A stretch of DNA of 64,000 nucleotides from Mycolicibacterium nivoides (GCF_003855255.1 NZ_CP034072.1:992001-1056000); one strand, 5' to 3'; positions 21,469 through 32,320 are shown, numbered from the stretch's first letter. The notes: generated by a model not told the origin, from the sequence alone. Program-made: numbers and translations.

Positions 21469-22379
21469 ACGAACATCTGCGCGAGGGCGGCATCGTGGGT
21501 GGTGCGGACGCGGATTCGGGAATCGATGTGGTGCTGGTCACCGGCCTGTCCGGGGCGGGGCGCGGCACCGCGGCCAAGGTGTTGGAAGACCTCGGTTGGT
21601 ATGTCGCCGACAACCTGCCGCCGGAGCTGATCGCCCGCATGGTCGAGTTGGGGCTGGCCGCCGGTTCGCGGATCACCCAGCTGGCCGTGGTGATGGATGT
21701 GCGGTCGCGCGGTTTCACCGGTGATCTCGATTGGGTGCGCAACGAATTGGCGGCGCGCAGCATCACGCCGCGGGTCTTGTTTCTCGAGGCCTCCGATGAC
21801 ATCCTGGTGCGCCGCTATGAGCAGAACCGTCGCAGCCACCCGCTACAGGGCACGCAGACGCTGGCCGAGGGGATCGCGGCCGAACGAGCGTTGCTGGCCC
21901 CGGTGCGCGCGGCGGCCGACCTGGTGATCGACACGTCCGCGCTCCCGGTGCCGGCGTTGCGTGAGAGCATCGAGCGTGCGTTCGGCGGTGAGACCGTCGC
22001 CTATACGAATGTCACCGTGGAGTCGTTCGGCTACAAGTACGGGCTGCCGATGGACGCGGACACGGTGATGGACGTGCGGTTCCTGCCCAACCCGCATTGG
22101 GTCGACGAATTGCGGCCGCACAGCGGTCAACATCCGGATGTCCGTGACTACGTGCTGGGACAACCGGGGGCCAGAGAATTTCTCGACACCTACCATCGTC
22201 TGTTGGACGTGGTGATCGCCGGATACCGCCGGGAGGGGAAGCGTTATATGACCGTCGCCATCGGCTGTACTGGCGGCAAACACCGAAGCGTGGCGATTGC
22301 CGAGGCCCTGGCGGAGCGGTTGCAGGGCGGCGACGGGCTCACTGTGCACGTGCTGCACCGGGATCTGGGTCGCGAATGA
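21465..22379 (+). CDS. rapZ: RapZ-family nucleotide-binding protein
   Basis: 304 residues. It has the Walker A-like VTGLSGAGRGTAAKVLEDLG (about 25-44) and the conserved C-terminal IGCTGGKHRSVAIAEALA near 265. RapZ/YvcJ proteins bind GTP or ATP; the E. coli protein is an RNA-binding adaptor in amino-sugar control. The mycobacterial homologue is Rv1421. The N terminus is charged and less conserved, so the exact start is less certain. The stop overlaps yvcK (ATGA), part of the rapZ-yvcK-whiA block conserved in Gram-positive bacteria. Confidence 0.9.
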   Translation: MNEHLREGGIVGGADADSGIDVVLVTGLSGAGRGTAAKVLEDLGWYVADNLPPELIARMVELGLAAGSRITQLAVVMDVRSRGFTGDLDWVRNELAARSITPRVLFLEASDDILVRRYEQNRRSHPLQGTQTLAEGIAAERALLAPVRAAADLVIDTSALPVPALRESIERAFGGETVAYTNVTVESFGYKYGLPMDADTVMDVRFLPNPHWVDELRPHSGQHPDVRDYVLGQPGAREFLDTYHRLLDVVIAGYRREGKRYMTVAIGCTGGKHRSVAIAEALAERLQGGDGLTVHVLHRDLGRE

Positions 22380-23434
22380 CCCCGCGCATCGTGGCCCTCG
22401 GTGGAGGGCATGGGTTGTACGCCACCTTGTCGGCGGCTCGGCGGCTCAGCCCGCACGTGACGGCAGTGGTGACGGTCGCCGACGACGGTGGGTCGTCCGG
22501 TCGGCTGCGCAGCGAACTCGATGTGGTGCCGCCCGGTGACCTGCGAATGGCGTTGGCGGCCTTGGCCTCTGACAGTCCGCACGGCCGGCTCTGGGCAACC
22601 ATCATCCAGCATCGGTTCGGCGGCAGCGGTGCGCTGGCCGGTCACCCGATCGGCAATCTGATCTTGGCGGGCCTCAGCGAGGTGCTGGCCGATCCGGTCG
22701 CGGCACTCGACGAACTCGGGCGAATCCTGGGAGTGAAGGGCCGGGTGCTGCCGATGTGCCCGATCGCCCTGCAGATCGAGGCGGACGTCGCTGGGCTGGA
22801 GTCCGATCCCCGGATGAGCCGAGTGATCCGCGGTCAGGTGGCGATCGCCAGCACGGTGGGCAAGGTGCGCCGGGTGCGGTTGCTGCCCGGGGATCCACCG
22901 GCCACCCGGCAGGCCGTCGAGGCCATCATGAGTGCCGATCTCGTGGTGCTCGGGCCGGGTTCGTGGTTCACCAGTGTGATCCCGCACGTGTTGGTGCCTC
23001 AGTTGGCGGCGGCGTTGCGGTCGACGACGGCCCGGCGTGCGCTGGTCTTGAATCTGGCGGCGGAGCCGGGTGAAACGGCGGGGTTCTCGGCCGAGCGTCA
23101 CATCCACGTTCTGGCCCAGCATGCTCCGGACTTCAGCGTGCATGACATCATCGTCGATGCCAGCCGGGTGCCGAGCGACCGTGAACGGGAGCAACTCATC
23201 CGCACAGCCAACATCCTCAATGCCCGCGTTGAGTTTGCTGACGTGTCTCGACCTGGTACACCTTTACATGACCCGGCGAAGTTGGCCGCGGTGCTGGAGG
23301 GGGTCCGATTGCGCGCGATGGCGCCCAGGGCTGTGCAGGAGTCCACCGTTCCCACGCCCGCTGCGAGGTCGGTCGACGTGGCGCAGCAGGAGCCGGCGCC
23401 GAATACACCGAGAGGGGACGATCCGTGGCGATGA
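22376..23434 (+). CDS. yvcK: YvcK/CuvA-family protein (UPF0052)
   Basis: 352 residues. It begins [20 protein letters not shown] and has [16 protein letters not shown] near 35-50, the CofD-like nucleotide/sugar-binding fold. [20 protein letters not shown] is near 195. YvcK proteins bind UDP-sugars and affect peptidoglycan synthesis and carbon use; the mycobacterial homologue CuvA (Rv1422) localises to growth sites. The Pro/Ala-rich C terminus after about 320 is variable. It overlaps rapZ upstream and whiA downstream. Confidence 0.9.
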   Translation: MTPRIVALGGGHGLYATLSAARRLSPHVTAVVTVADDGGSSGRLRSELDVVPPGDLRMALAALASDSPHGRLWATIIQHRFGGSGALAGHPIGNLILAGLSEVLADPVAALDELGRILGVKGRVLPMCPIALQIEADVAGLESDPRMSRVIRGQVAIASTVGKVRRVRLLPGDPPATRQAVEAIMSADLVVLGPGSWFTSVIPHVLVPQLAAALRSTTARRALVLNLAAEPGETAGFSAERHIHVLAQHAPDFSVHDIIVDASRVPSDREREQLIRTANILNARVEFADVSRPGTPLHDPAKLAAVLEGVRLRAMAPRAVQESTVPTPAARSVDVAQQEPAPNTPRGDDPWR

Positions 23435-24408
23435 CAGCCGAGGTGAAAGACGAGCTGAGCCGCCTCGTAGTCAACTCGGTGAGTGCTCGCCGCGCGGAGG
23501 TGGCGTCCTTGTTGCGCTTTGCCGGCGGCCTGCACATCGTGGCCGGCCGGGTGGTGGTGGAAGCCGAGGTGGATCTCGGGATCATCGCGCGCCGTCTGCG
23601 CAAGGACATCTACGACCTGTACGGGTACAACGCCGTGGTGCACGTCCTGTCGGCCAGTGGAATCCGGAAGAACACCCGCTATGTCGTGCGGGTGGCCGCC
23701 GATGGGGAAGCCCTGGCCCGGCAGACCGGGCTGCTCGACCTTCGTGGACGCCCGGTGCGAGGCCTGCCCGCGCAGGTGGTCGGCGGCAGCGTCGGTGACG
23801 CGGAGGCAGCGTGGCGCGGGGCGTTCCTCGCTCACGGATCGCTGACCGAGCCCGGTCGCTCGTCGGCGCTCGAAGTCAGTTGCCCCGGTCCGGAGGCGGC
23901 CCTGGCCCTCGTCGGTGCCGCCAGGCGGCTCGGAGTCAGTGCCAAGGCTCGCGAGGTGCGTGGCGCTGACCGGGTGGTGGTGCGCGACGGTGAGGCGATC
24001 GGCGCGTTGCTGACCCGGATGGGGGCCCAGGACACGCGGCTCACGTGGGAGGAACGGCGCATGCGCCGCGAGGTCCGCGCCACCGCCAATCGCCTGGCCA
24101 ATTTCGACGATGCGAACCTGCGCCGGTCGGCGCGTGCCGCGGTGGCCGCGGCCGCCCGGGTGGAGCGTGCGTTGGACATCCTCGGTGACGGGGTGCCCGA
24201 TCACCTTGCCGCGGCGGGCAAGCTGCGGGTCGAGCACCGGCAAGCATCTCTGGAGGAGTTGGGAAGGCTCGCCGATCCGCCGATGACGAAAGATGCTGTG
24301 GCCGGCCGTATCCGGCGCCTGCTGTCGATGGCAGATCGCAAGGCCAAGCAGGAAGGGGTTCCCGACACCGAGTCGGCGGTGACCCCGGACCTGCTCGACG
24401 ACGCCTGA
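23425..24408 (+). CDS. whiA: Sporulation-type regulator WhiA
   Basis: 327 residues. The N-terminal half is the inactive LAGLIDADG-like fold (for example [17 protein letters not shown] and [15 protein letters not shown]). The C-terminal helix-turn-helix includes [16 protein letters not shown] and [16 protein letters not shown]. WhiA binds DNA and cooperates with WhiB-type proteins to switch on division genes. GTG 23425 is preferred because AGAGGGGA (23411-23418) lies six bases upstream; ATG 23431, which overlaps the yvcK TGA, is the alternative and gives two fewer residues. Confidence 0.94.
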   Translation: MAMTAEVKDELSRLVVNSVSARRAEVASLLRFAGGLHIVAGRVVVEAEVDLGIIARRLRKDIYDLYGYNAVVHVLSASGIRKNTRYVVRVAADGEALARQTGLLDLRGRPVRGLPAQVVGGSVGDAEAAWRGAFLAHGSLTEPGRSSALEVSCPGPEAALALVGAARRLGVSAKAREVRGADRVVVRDGEAIGALLTRMGAQDTRLTWEERRMRREVRATANRLANFDDANLRRSARAAVAAAARVERALDILGDGVPDHLAAAGKLRVEHRQASLEELGRLADPPMTKDAVAGRIRRLLSMADRKAKQEGVPDTESAVTPDLLDDA

Positions 24409-24428
24409 TCCTGTCGCGCTTCGCGTCG

Positions 24429-25148
24429 TCACGCGCACTGCCACGTGAAGCTCGCCCGGTCGAACGCCCCCGCCGCGAGGTCTTGTGGTCGGATCATGAA
24501 GTAGAGGACACCGCAGTCGCCCCACATGAATCCGGCAGCGTCGTCGCTGTCGAATTGAGCGAGCAGTTGCCATTCCCGTGACTCCACTGTGATGGCTGGA
24601 TCGCTCCAATCAAGGGCGTTGCGTCCGCCATCCGACAGTTGCCCGTAGGCGATTTCGATCTCGACCGGACCTTGGACTGGGTCCGGATGCCCTCCGACCT
24701 GATGAACCGGACCAGGAGTCACTTGCCGCACGGCATCCAACTCTTCAAACAGTCCACGCCATCCCTCGGCCGGCCAGTTTTCGTCGTGAAGATCGGGGTG
24801 CTCCCACGTCGGCCAGGTGAGGACAGGTTCTGCCCGAAGCTCGATCGCCGGGTACGCGGTGATCGGCGACGGAGGTTCGGTCAGCACAACCGGCACATCC
24901 GCCGGGGTGTGGATCACTCTCGCGCCATCGTTGGTACCGAACATTGGGCCGACGACCTCTAGGCCGTCGTCGACCTGACCGTCGAAGTAGAAGAACGACA
25001 GGAGCCCGTCCAGCGGGAATCCGGCAGCCGTCAGCGACTCTGGCACGAACCGGTGGAGCGCCAGACAGTCGAGCGTGGCGATATGCGCCAACGGACCGCG
25101 GCCACTCCAAATCGGCCACTCGGCGCCTCGCGGAAGGGGCGGCGACAA
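24429..25148 (-). CDS. DUF1963 (YwqG-like) protein, probably 5'-truncated
   Basis: 239 residues matching DUF1963: LPRGAEWPIW at the extreme N terminus, DGLLSFFYFDGQ, IELRAEPVLTWP, and the C-terminal GDCGVLYFMIRPQDL. Function unknown in general. The only start is TTG at 25148, an in-frame TAG is four codons before it, and family members carry some 15-40 residues ahead of the LPxGxEWP motif. The 5' end therefore looks lost. The upstream neighbour is a frameshifted remnant, which supports local decay. It may still be translated. Confidence 0.6.
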   Translation of the reverse strand: MSPPLPRGAEWPIWSGRGPLAHIATLDCLALHRFVPESLTAAGFPLDGLLSFFYFDGQVDDGLEVVGPMFGTNDGARVIHTPADVPVVLTEPPSPITAYPAIELRAEPVLTWPTWEHPDLHDENWPAEGWRGLFEELDAVRQVTPGPVHQVGGHPDPVQGPVEIEIAYGQLSDGGRNALDWSDPAITVESREWQLLAQFDSDDAAGFMWGDCGVLYFMIRPQDLAAGAFDRASFTWQCA

Positions 25149-25179
25149 ACCCGTCGTCTATTACCGAAAATCGCTGCTA

Positions 25180-25380
25180 TCAAGGTCTTTTGGCTCGGTA
25201 GCCGGGGCTCGGTGGGCCGAATTCGATGGCGTTCTCATCGAAGGCGTTGGTGATTGTGATCCGGTCGTGGGCGAAGCCGAAGCTGATCGCGACCGAATTG
25301 TTGGCGAGGTCGGTCTCGCTACCTGCTCGCCCTCGAAGTCCAGCAGGACGGGGCAGTCGGCGAACCACTGATGCCGACAG
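25180..25380 (-). pseudogene. Frameshifted remnant of an unknown conserved gene
   Basis: On the minus strand, one frame (about 25380-25320) reads CRHQWFADCPVLLDFEGEQ, which looks like genuine protein. A second frame (about 25320-25180) continues with ANNSVAISFGFAHDRITI and NAFDENAIEFGPP and ends with TGA. Each part is protein-like only in its own frame, so a frameshift or small deletion near 25320 joined them. The 5' part is cut off by the operator region of the TetR gene. The family is not recognised. Confidence 0.5.
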
Positions 25381-25390
25381 GCGCATGGAT

Positions 25391-25418
25391 ATTTCGGATA
25401 GCGGGCGCTATCCGAAAT
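25391..25418. promoter_or_regulatory. Palindromic operator 1 upstream of the TetR gene
   Basis: Perfect 12-base arms ATTTCGGATAGC and GCTATCCGAAAT flank GGGC. The arm shares the pattern TTTCxGATAG with operator 2 next to it, suggesting two sites for one dimeric regulator. Confidence 0.6.
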
Positions 25419-25444
25419 TTCAGATAGCGATTACTATCTGAAAT
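25417..25444. promoter_or_regulatory. Palindromic operator 2 abutting the TetR start
   Basis: Perfect 11-base arms ATTTCAGATAG and CTATCTGAAAT around CGATTA; it ends on the base before the TetR ATG and covers the -10 box TACTAT (25432-25437), as expected for autorepression. Confidence 0.65.
25432..25437 (+). promoter_or_regulatory. -10 box of a leaderless TetR promoter
   Basis: TACTAT, seven bases, then ATG 25445. This supports the upstream ATG rather than ATG 25475 or 25487. Confidence 0.5.
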
Positions 25445-26113
25445 ATGGTCGACGATCGAAGCGGTGATGACGCGATGCCAGTACGGATGACGCGGGCTGA
25501 GAATCAGGCACGGACCCGGGCGGCGCTGTTGGACGCAGCCGCCCAGACCTGTGCCCGGAAGGGCTACGCCGCTGCATCGGTGGACGAGATCGCCGCCGCA
25601 GCGGGGTATTCGGTCGGCGCGGTGTATTCCAACTTCTCCAGCAAGGAGCAGTTGTTCTCCGAGTTGATGGCAGAGCGCGCCTCCGGCCGGCTCGACCAAG
25701 TGGTGCAGACCATCGAGGAGAACGCCGACCGGAGACCATTGATGGCCCTGAGCCGCATACTCGTCGAGATCGCGGACAATGACATCGAGTTCGAGGCGAT
25801 CCAGGCCGAGTTCTGGTTGCATGCCGTCCGCAACCCCGATGCCATGCAGATCCTGCGGGACCGCTCGGCGCGCACGCTGGCCGCGCTGTGCGAGATCCTC
25901 GCCGATGCGCTGGAGCGCAACAACATCGACGACAGCGTCTCCGTGGAGGGGTTCGCCGTTGTGGTTCTCGCCCTCTTCCAGGGGCTGATCCGGCAGCGGC
26001 GCATCGACCCCGACCGGGTGCCCGACGAACTTTTCGGCCAGGCATTGGCCTGGCAACTCGCCGGCATGCCGAAGGGGTCGGGCCGGAAAACGGCGTCGGC
26101 CAAGAACAGGTAG
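25445..26113 (+). CDS. TetR/AcrR-family transcriptional regulator
   Basis: 222 residues. The helix-turn-helix region is classic: RAALLDAAAQTCARKGY then SVDEIAAAAGYSVGAVYSNF (about 20-65). The C-terminal ligand and dimer domain is all helical. Two adjacent palindromes overlap its promoter, so it very likely represses itself. The sterol desaturase-type gene 16 bases downstream is the obvious co-regulated target. The ligand is unknown. The basic C-terminal tail is non-conserved. Confidence 0.88.
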   Translation: MVDDRSGDDAMPVRMTRAENQARTRAALLDAAAQTCARKGYAAASVDEIAAAAGYSVGAVYSNFSSKEQLFSELMAERASGRLDQVVQTIEENADRRPLMALSRILVEIADNDIEFEAIQAEFWLHAVRNPDAMQILRDRSARTLAALCEILADALERNNIDDSVSVEGFAVVVLALFQGLIRQRRIDPDRVPDELFGQALAWQLAGMPKGSGRKTASAKNR

Positions 26114-26129
26114 AGGGGAAGACACCGCC

Positions 26130-27071
26130 ATGGATCCAGTGCGGATCGGGCTCTACGCCATGCCCGCCTTCTTCGTCCTGATGGCGATCGAGTTCGTCAG
26201 CTACCGCTTCGACAAGGACTTCGACAAGGACAAAGCCAAGGACGACAACGGTTCAGCCCGGCCCCGGGCCGGGATCTCGTGGCGGGACACTGCCACGAAC
26301 GTCTCGATCTACGCGCTGGGCATTGTCCTGCGCCCGTTGGGTAAATTCATCGCGGTTCCGATGGTCGCGATTGCCGCGTCGCTGACGCCGCTGCATCTGT
26401 CGGCGTCGTACTGGTGGGTCTGGGTGCTGGCCATCGTGCTGGCCGATCTGGCCTACTACCTGCAACACCGAATGTCGCACCGCATCCGGATGTTCTGGGC
26501 CGCGCACAACGTGCACCACTCGAGTCAGTACTTCAACCTGTCCACGGCCCTGCGGTTGTCCTGGCTGATTCCCGGATCGTTCCTGACCTCCATCGGTTAT
26601 GTGGGGTTGGCGCTGATCGGCATTCCGGCATGGTTGGTCTTCTTGTCGCAGGCCATCGTGCTGCTGTACCAGTTTCCGATCCACACCGAGCGCGTCGACC
26701 GGCTTCCCCGCGTGATCGAGTACGTGTTCAACACCCCATCGCACCATCGTGTCCACCACGGCGCCAACAATCCCTACCTCGACAAGAACTACGCAGGCAT
26801 CTTCATCCTGTGGGACCGGATGTTCGGCAGCTTCGTCGCCGAGGGTGAACCCGTTCGCTACGGCCTGACCAAGAACATCGATACCCACAACCCGGTCAAG
26901 GTGAACTATCACGAGTTCGCGGCCATGGTCGGCGACGTCTGGCGGGCGCGGACCTGGCGCGGCAGGCTCGGCTATCTGTTCGGCCCGCCCGGATGGAGTG
27001 AAAAGGCCGACACCGCAACGACTGTCGAGTCCAACGTGCGGAAGCAGCCGGTCCACAATGCAATGACCTAG
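26130..27071 (+). CDS. Sterol desaturase / fatty acid hydroxylase family membrane enzyme
   Basis: 313 residues with four or so helices and the di-iron histidine boxes of the family: HRMSHR (about 113), HNVHHSS (about 126) and HRVHHG (about 206). Such enzymes hydroxylate or desaturate lipids with oxygen and an external reductant. The charged run near residue 30 (KDFDKDKAKDD) is an insert between helices 1 and 2. It lies directly after the TetR gene, preceded by AGAGGGGAAG. The substrate is not evident; carotenoid, sterol or fatty acyl chains are all possible. Confidence 0.85.
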   Translation: MDPVRIGLYAMPAFFVLMAIEFVSYRFDKDFDKDKAKDDNGSARPRAGISWRDTATNVSIYALGIVLRPLGKFIAVPMVAIAASLTPLHLSASYWWVWVLAIVLADLAYYLQHRMSHRIRMFWAAHNVHHSSQYFNLSTALRLSWLIPGSFLTSIGYVGLALIGIPAWLVFLSQAIVLLYQFPIHTERVDRLPRVIEYVFNTPSHHRVHHGANNPYLDKNYAGIFILWDRMFGSFVAEGEPVRYGLTKNIDTHNPVKVNYHEFAAMVGDVWRARTWRGRLGYLFGPPGWSEKADTATTVESNVRKQPVHNAMT

Positions 27072-27200
27072 GCACGTCGGTCGCCGTCGTTGCCGACACC
27101 TGCCGGGTTGTCGTGCTTGAGTCACGCCGACGTCATTGCGGCGTTGTAGTGTGTGGCGACAAACTTCGACGTCAACCCCCCGATTGAGGCAGCGCTCGCG

Positions 27201-28976
27201 ATGAGACTGATTCTTGAGCTGATTCGCCCGTACCGGTTGCTGGTCGCCGGAATCTTCGCGGTCCTGCTGGTACAGATCGCGACGGGCCTTGCCGCGCCCT
27301 GGCCGTTGAAGGTCGTGCTGGACAGTGTGGTCGGCCACCACCCGTTGCCGGGATGGCTACACGGTCTGCTGCAGCCGCTGCTCGGTGGCGAAGGCAAGAT
27401 GCACATCGCCGGTCTGGCCGCGATCATGGTGGTCGTCATCGCGGTGGTCGCCGCGATCGCGTCGTACGTCGCCAACTACCTGACCGAAACGGTCGGTCAG
27501 CGCATCGGCAACGACCTGCGCACCCGCGCCTACCACCACCTTCAGCAGTTGTCGCTGAACTACTTCGACACCCATCGGGTCGGGCCGATCCTGAGCACGC
27601 TCACCGATGACGTCGACACCATCCAAGGGTTCGCGTCGGCCTCCACGCTGGGTATCGCGACCGACCTGCTGACCATCGTCGGCATGTTGGCCATGATGTT
27701 GTGGCTGCAATGGGATTTCACGCTCATCGCGCTGGCGGTGGCGCCGCTGCTGCTGTTGTTCGTCTCGCGGATTCGTAAGGCCGTCAAGGCGGCGACACAC
27801 GAGGTGCGCAAGCGGGAATCGGACATCGTCGCGGTCGCAGAGGAAGGTCTGCAGTCGATCCGGGTGGTGAAGGCGTTCGACCGCGAGGAGTTGCAGGAGC
27901 GCCAGCTGGCGATGGCCGGTCAGCAGGCCGTGGATGCCGCGCTCAACGCCAGGCGGGTGAAGTCGGTGGTGTCGCCGATCGTCACCGTCGTGGTGGCCGC
28001 CTGCACCGCGGTGGTGTTGTGGCGGGGGTCGGCGCTCATCCTGGCCGGCGCGATGACGGCGGGCACGCTGACCGTGTTCATCTCCTACCTGGCGTCGTTC
28101 TTCAAGCCGGTGCAGGATCTGGCCAAGCTCACCAACACCATCGCGATGGCCTCGGTCGGGGTGGACCGCGTCAACGCCCTGCTGACCGCCGAGACGTCGG
28201 TCGAGGAGAAGCCCGAGGCCATCGAACCGGAAAAGATCAAAGGTGCGATCAGCTTCGAGCGGGTGGCCTTCAGTTACGACAGCGAAACTCCCGTGCTGCG
28301 CGATGTCACCTTCGAGGTGAAACCCGGACAGCTCGTGGGTGTCGTGGGGCACACGGGAAGCGGAAAATCCAGTCTGGTCAGCCTGATTCCCCGGTTCTAC
28401 GACCCGAGCATGGGCACCGTCCGCATCGACGGCGTCGACCTGCGCGACTACAAACTTCACGAACTCCGGCGCCAGATCGCCTATGTCCTGCAGGACACCG
28501 TCCTGTTCCGGGGCACCATCCGCGACAACATCGCCTTCGGCCGGCCCGAGGCCGACCACGACGAGATCGTCGAGATGGCCAAACTGGCCAACGCCCACGA
28601 GTTCATCTCAGAGATGCCGCAGGGCTATGACAGCCCGGTCGGGGAACGCGGGCTGACCCTGTCCGGCGGTCAGCGTCAGCGCATCGGTATCGCCCGCGCG
28701 CTCATCCGGGACAGCCCGATCCTCATCCTCGACGAACCGACCGCCGCCCTGGACGCCGAGTCCGAGCATCAAGTGATGTCAGCGCTGCAACGGCTGATGG
28801 ACGGACGCACGGTGATCACGATCGCTCACCGCCTCAGCACCATTCGCGATGCGGACAAGATCGTCGTGCTCGAGGAGGGGCGAGTGGTCGAAGAGGGATC
28901 ACACACCGAACTCCTGGCCGCAGGCGGCAGATATGCCGAGTTGCACCGCATCCAATACGAGGACGAGACAACGTGA
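27201..28976 (+). CDS. ABC exporter half-transporter (membrane and ATPase domains fused)
   Basis: 591 residues. Six helices (about 10-300) are followed by an ATPase domain: Walker A GHTGSGKSSL (about 389), signature LSGGQRQRIGIARAL (about 490), Walker B ILILDEPTAALDAES (about 510) and the H-loop AHRLSTIRDAD. It should form a homodimeric type IV exporter for lipids, peptides or drugs. ATG 27201 is chosen because GAGGCAG lies just upstream and the protein then begins at helix 1; GTG 27153 sits directly against a possible -10 box. The stop overlaps the next gene's GTG. Confidence 0.85.
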   Translation: MRLILELIRPYRLLVAGIFAVLLVQIATGLAAPWPLKVVLDSVVGHHPLPGWLHGLLQPLLGGEGKMHIAGLAAIMVVVIAVVAAIASYVANYLTETVGQRIGNDLRTRAYHHLQQLSLNYFDTHRVGPILSTLTDDVDTIQGFASASTLGIATDLLTIVGMLAMMLWLQWDFTLIALAVAPLLLLFVSRIRKAVKAATHEVRKRESDIVAVAEEGLQSIRVVKAFDREELQERQLAMAGQQAVDAALNARRVKSVVSPIVTVVVAACTAVVLWRGSALILAGAMTAGTLTVFISYLASFFKPVQDLAKLTNTIAMASVGVDRVNALLTAETSVEEKPEAIEPEKIKGAISFERVAFSYDSETPVLRDVTFEVKPGQLVGVVGHTGSGKSSLVSLIPRFYDPSMGTVRIDGVDLRDYKLHELRRQIAYVLQDTVLFRGTIRDNIAFGRPEADHDEIVEMAKLANAHEFISEMPQGYDSPVGERGLTLSGGQRQRIGIARALIRDSPILILDEPTAALDAESEHQVMSALQRLMDGRTVITIAHRLSTIRDADKIVVLEEGRVVEEGSHTELLAAGGRYAELHRIQYEDETT

Positions 28977-29965
28977 CGCGTTCGCTGATCATCCTGCCCG
29001 ACGACTCGGCGAAGCCGGTGCTCGACGCGATCGCCGCGTCCACCCGGTCGGTGCGGATCAAGATGTTCGCCTTCAACCACCTGCCGCTGCTGGAGGCGGT
29101 GGTTGCCGCCCACCGGCGCGGCGTGGATGTCAAGGTCATGCTCAACCCCGAGCGTCGCGACGGGGAAACCGACAACGACGCCGCGCGGGAGACGTTGCAG
29201 CGGTTCGGCATCGAGGTCCGGGCCAGCAACCCGGCCTTTGATCTGACGCACGAGAAGTCCATGGTGGTCGACGACGACCACGCGTTCGTCGAGTCGTTGA
29301 ACTGGACCGAGGAGAACTTCACGGTGACGCGCGACTACGCCGTCGTCACCCCCAGCGCCTACGAAGTCGCCGAGATCGTCGACTGCTTCGAAGCCGACTG
29401 GGCTCGGGAGGAGTTCGACCCCGGCGGCGGGGCACACCTCATCTGGTGCCCGACCAACGGTCGGCACCGCATTGCCGAATTCATCGACAGTGCCAAGCAC
29501 ACCCTGTTCGTCCAGAACGAGCGGTATCAGGATCCGGTGATCATCGAGCGCCTGGTCCGTGCGGCGCATCGCGGGGTGAAGGTGCACGTCATGGCCCGCG
29601 CGGCCCACCATCTCAAGTCGGGCAAGCTTCTCGAAGGCGTCAGTGGCATGCGCATCCTGGACGACGTCGGCATCAAGATCCACCGGCTCAAGCACATGAA
29701 GCTGCACGCGAAAATGATTCTGGCCGATCACGAGCGGGCCATCGTCGGCTCGATCAACTTCTCCCCGGGCAGCTTCGACCATCGGCGCGAGCTGGCCATC
29801 GAGGTGACCGATCACCACATCATCAAACGCCTGAACGAGGTCGCCCACCACGACTGGAAACGCTCCGAGCCGATGGACCTGTCGGACGAGGGGTTGATCG
29901 CCGATCTCGTGGGTCAGGACCCGCACGAACTCGACCAACTCGCCCTACACGACCCCGATATCTGA
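28973..29965 (+). CDS. Phospholipase D-like protein with two HKD motifs
   Basis: 330 residues. Two HxKxxxxD motifs are seen: HEKSMVVDDD (about 92) and HAKMILADHERAIVGS (about 245), the second followed by INFSPGS. Both halves of a PLD active site are therefore intact. No signal peptide or membrane helix is seen, unlike classical cardiolipin synthases. It is translationally coupled to the ABC exporter (GTGA overlap), implying that it makes or processes the exported molecule or a phospholipid linked to it. Nuclease, phosphatidyltransferase or phosphodiesterase activity are all possible. Confidence 0.8.
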   Translation: MTRSLIILPDDSAKPVLDAIAASTRSVRIKMFAFNHLPLLEAVVAAHRRGVDVKVMLNPERRDGETDNDAARETLQRFGIEVRASNPAFDLTHEKSMVVDDDHAFVESLNWTEENFTVTRDYAVVTPSAYEVAEIVDCFEADWAREEFDPGGGAHLIWCPTNGRHRIAEFIDSAKHTLFVQNERYQDPVIIERLVRAAHRGVKVHVMARAAHHLKSGKLLEGVSGMRILDDVGIKIHRLKHMKLHAKMILADHERAIVGSINFSPGSFDHRRELAIEVTDHHIIKRLNEVAHHDWKRSEPMDLSDEGLIADLVGQDPHELDQLALHDPDI

Positions 29966-31069
<1,104 letters not shown>

Positions 31070-31074
31070 TACCG

Positions 31075-32298
31075 ATGACTGTCAAGACACTCGCCGACCT
31101 GCTGGCCGAGGGCGTGGAAGGTCGGGGCGTTCTCGTGCGCTCCGACCTCAACGTCCCCCTCGATGACGAGGGCAACATCACCGACCTGGGCCGCATCATC
31201 GCCTCGGTCCCGACGCTGTCCGCGCTGGCCGAGGCCGGCGCCAAGGTCGTCGTCACCGCACACCTGGGCCGCCCCAAGGGCACCCCGGATCCGAAGCTGT
31301 CGCTCGCCCCGGTCGCCGCGGCACTGGGGGAGAAGCTGGGACGCCACGTCCAGCTGGCCGGCGACGTGGTCGGCACCGACGCGCTGGCCCGCGCCGAGGG
31401 ACTCACCGACGGTGACGTCCTGCTGCTGGAGAACATCCGTTTCGACCCGCGGGAGACCAGCAAGGACGACGCCGAGCGGCTGGCGCTGGCCAAGGCGCTG
31501 GCCGCCCTGGTCGAGGGGGCCGACGGCTCGCCGGGTGCCTTCGTCTCCGACGGTTTCGGGGTGGTGCACCGCAAGCAGGCTTCGGTCTACGACGTCGCCA
31601 CGCTGCTGCCGCATTACGCGGGCACGCTGGTGGCCACCGAGGTCAAGGTGCTCGAGCAGCTGACCAACTCGACCGAGCGGCCCTACGCCGTGGTGCTCGG
31701 CGGGTCCAAGGTCTCGGACAAGCTCGCGGTGATCGAGAACCTGGCCACCAAGGCCGACAGCATCGTCATCGGCGGCGGTATGTGCTTCACCTTCCTTGCT
31801 GCCCAAGGGGTTTCGGTCGGAACTTCGCTGTTGCAGGAAGAGATGATCGACACCTGCAAGCGGCTGCTGGATACCTACGCCGACGTGATCCACCTTCCCG
31901 TGGACATCGTCGTGGCCGACAAGTTCGCCGCCGACGCCGAGCCGGAGACCGTGGCCTCCGATCGCATCCCCGACGGCAAGATGGGCCTGGACATCGGTCC
32001 GGAGTCGGTCAAGCGCTTCACCGCATTGCTGTCCAACGCCAAGACCGTGTTCTGGAACGGCCCGATGGGCGTTTTCGAGTTCCCGGCCTTCGCGGCGGGC
32101 ACCAAGGGTGTGGCCGAGGCGATCATCGGTGCCACCGAGAAGGGCGCGTTCAGCGTGGTCGGCGGTGGCGATTCGGCGGCCGCGGTGCGCCAGCTCGGCC
32201 TGCCCGAGGACGGCTTCTCGCACATCTCCACCGGTGGCGGCGCGTCGCTGGAATACCTTGAGGGCAAAGACCTGCCCGGTATCGAAATCCTGAAATAG
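31075..32298 (+). CDS. pgk: Phosphoglycerate kinase
   Basis: 407 residues. N-domain signatures are [16 protein letters not shown] and AHLGRPKG; C-domain signatures are [13 protein letters not shown] and [15 protein letters not shown]. It transfers phosphate from 1,3-bisphosphoglycerate to ADP. ATG 31075 is preferred: it gives the usual MTVKTLADL start, while the open frame before it lies inside gap. tpiA follows after 22 bases. Confidence 0.97.
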   Translation: MTVKTLADLLAEGVEGRGVLVRSDLNVPLDDEGNITDLGRIIASVPTLSALAEAGAKVVVTAHLGRPKGTPDPKLSLAPVAAALGEKLGRHVQLAGDVVGTDALARAEGLTDGDVLLLENIRFDPRETSKDDAERLALAKALAALVEGADGSPGAFVSDGFGVVHRKQASVYDVATLLPHYAGTLVATEVKVLEQLTNSTERPYAVVLGGSKVSDKLAVIENLATKADSIVIGGGMCFTFLAAQGVSVGTSLLQEEMIDTCKRLLDTYADVIHLPVDIVVADKFAADAEPETVASDRIPDGKMGLDIGPESVKRFTALLSNAKTVFWNGPMGVFEFPAFAAGTKGVAEAIIGATEKGAFSVVGGGDSAAAVRQLGLPEDGFSHISTGGGASLEYLEGKDLPGIEILK

Positions 32299-32320
32299 CC
32301 GTACTGGACTAAGGACACAC

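Noticed and set aside
27072..27200. Extra small gene or -35/-10 promoter between the desaturase and ABC genes
   Set aside because: TAGTGT at 27147 has no -35 at a sensible distance and no small frame looks protein-like; left unassigned.
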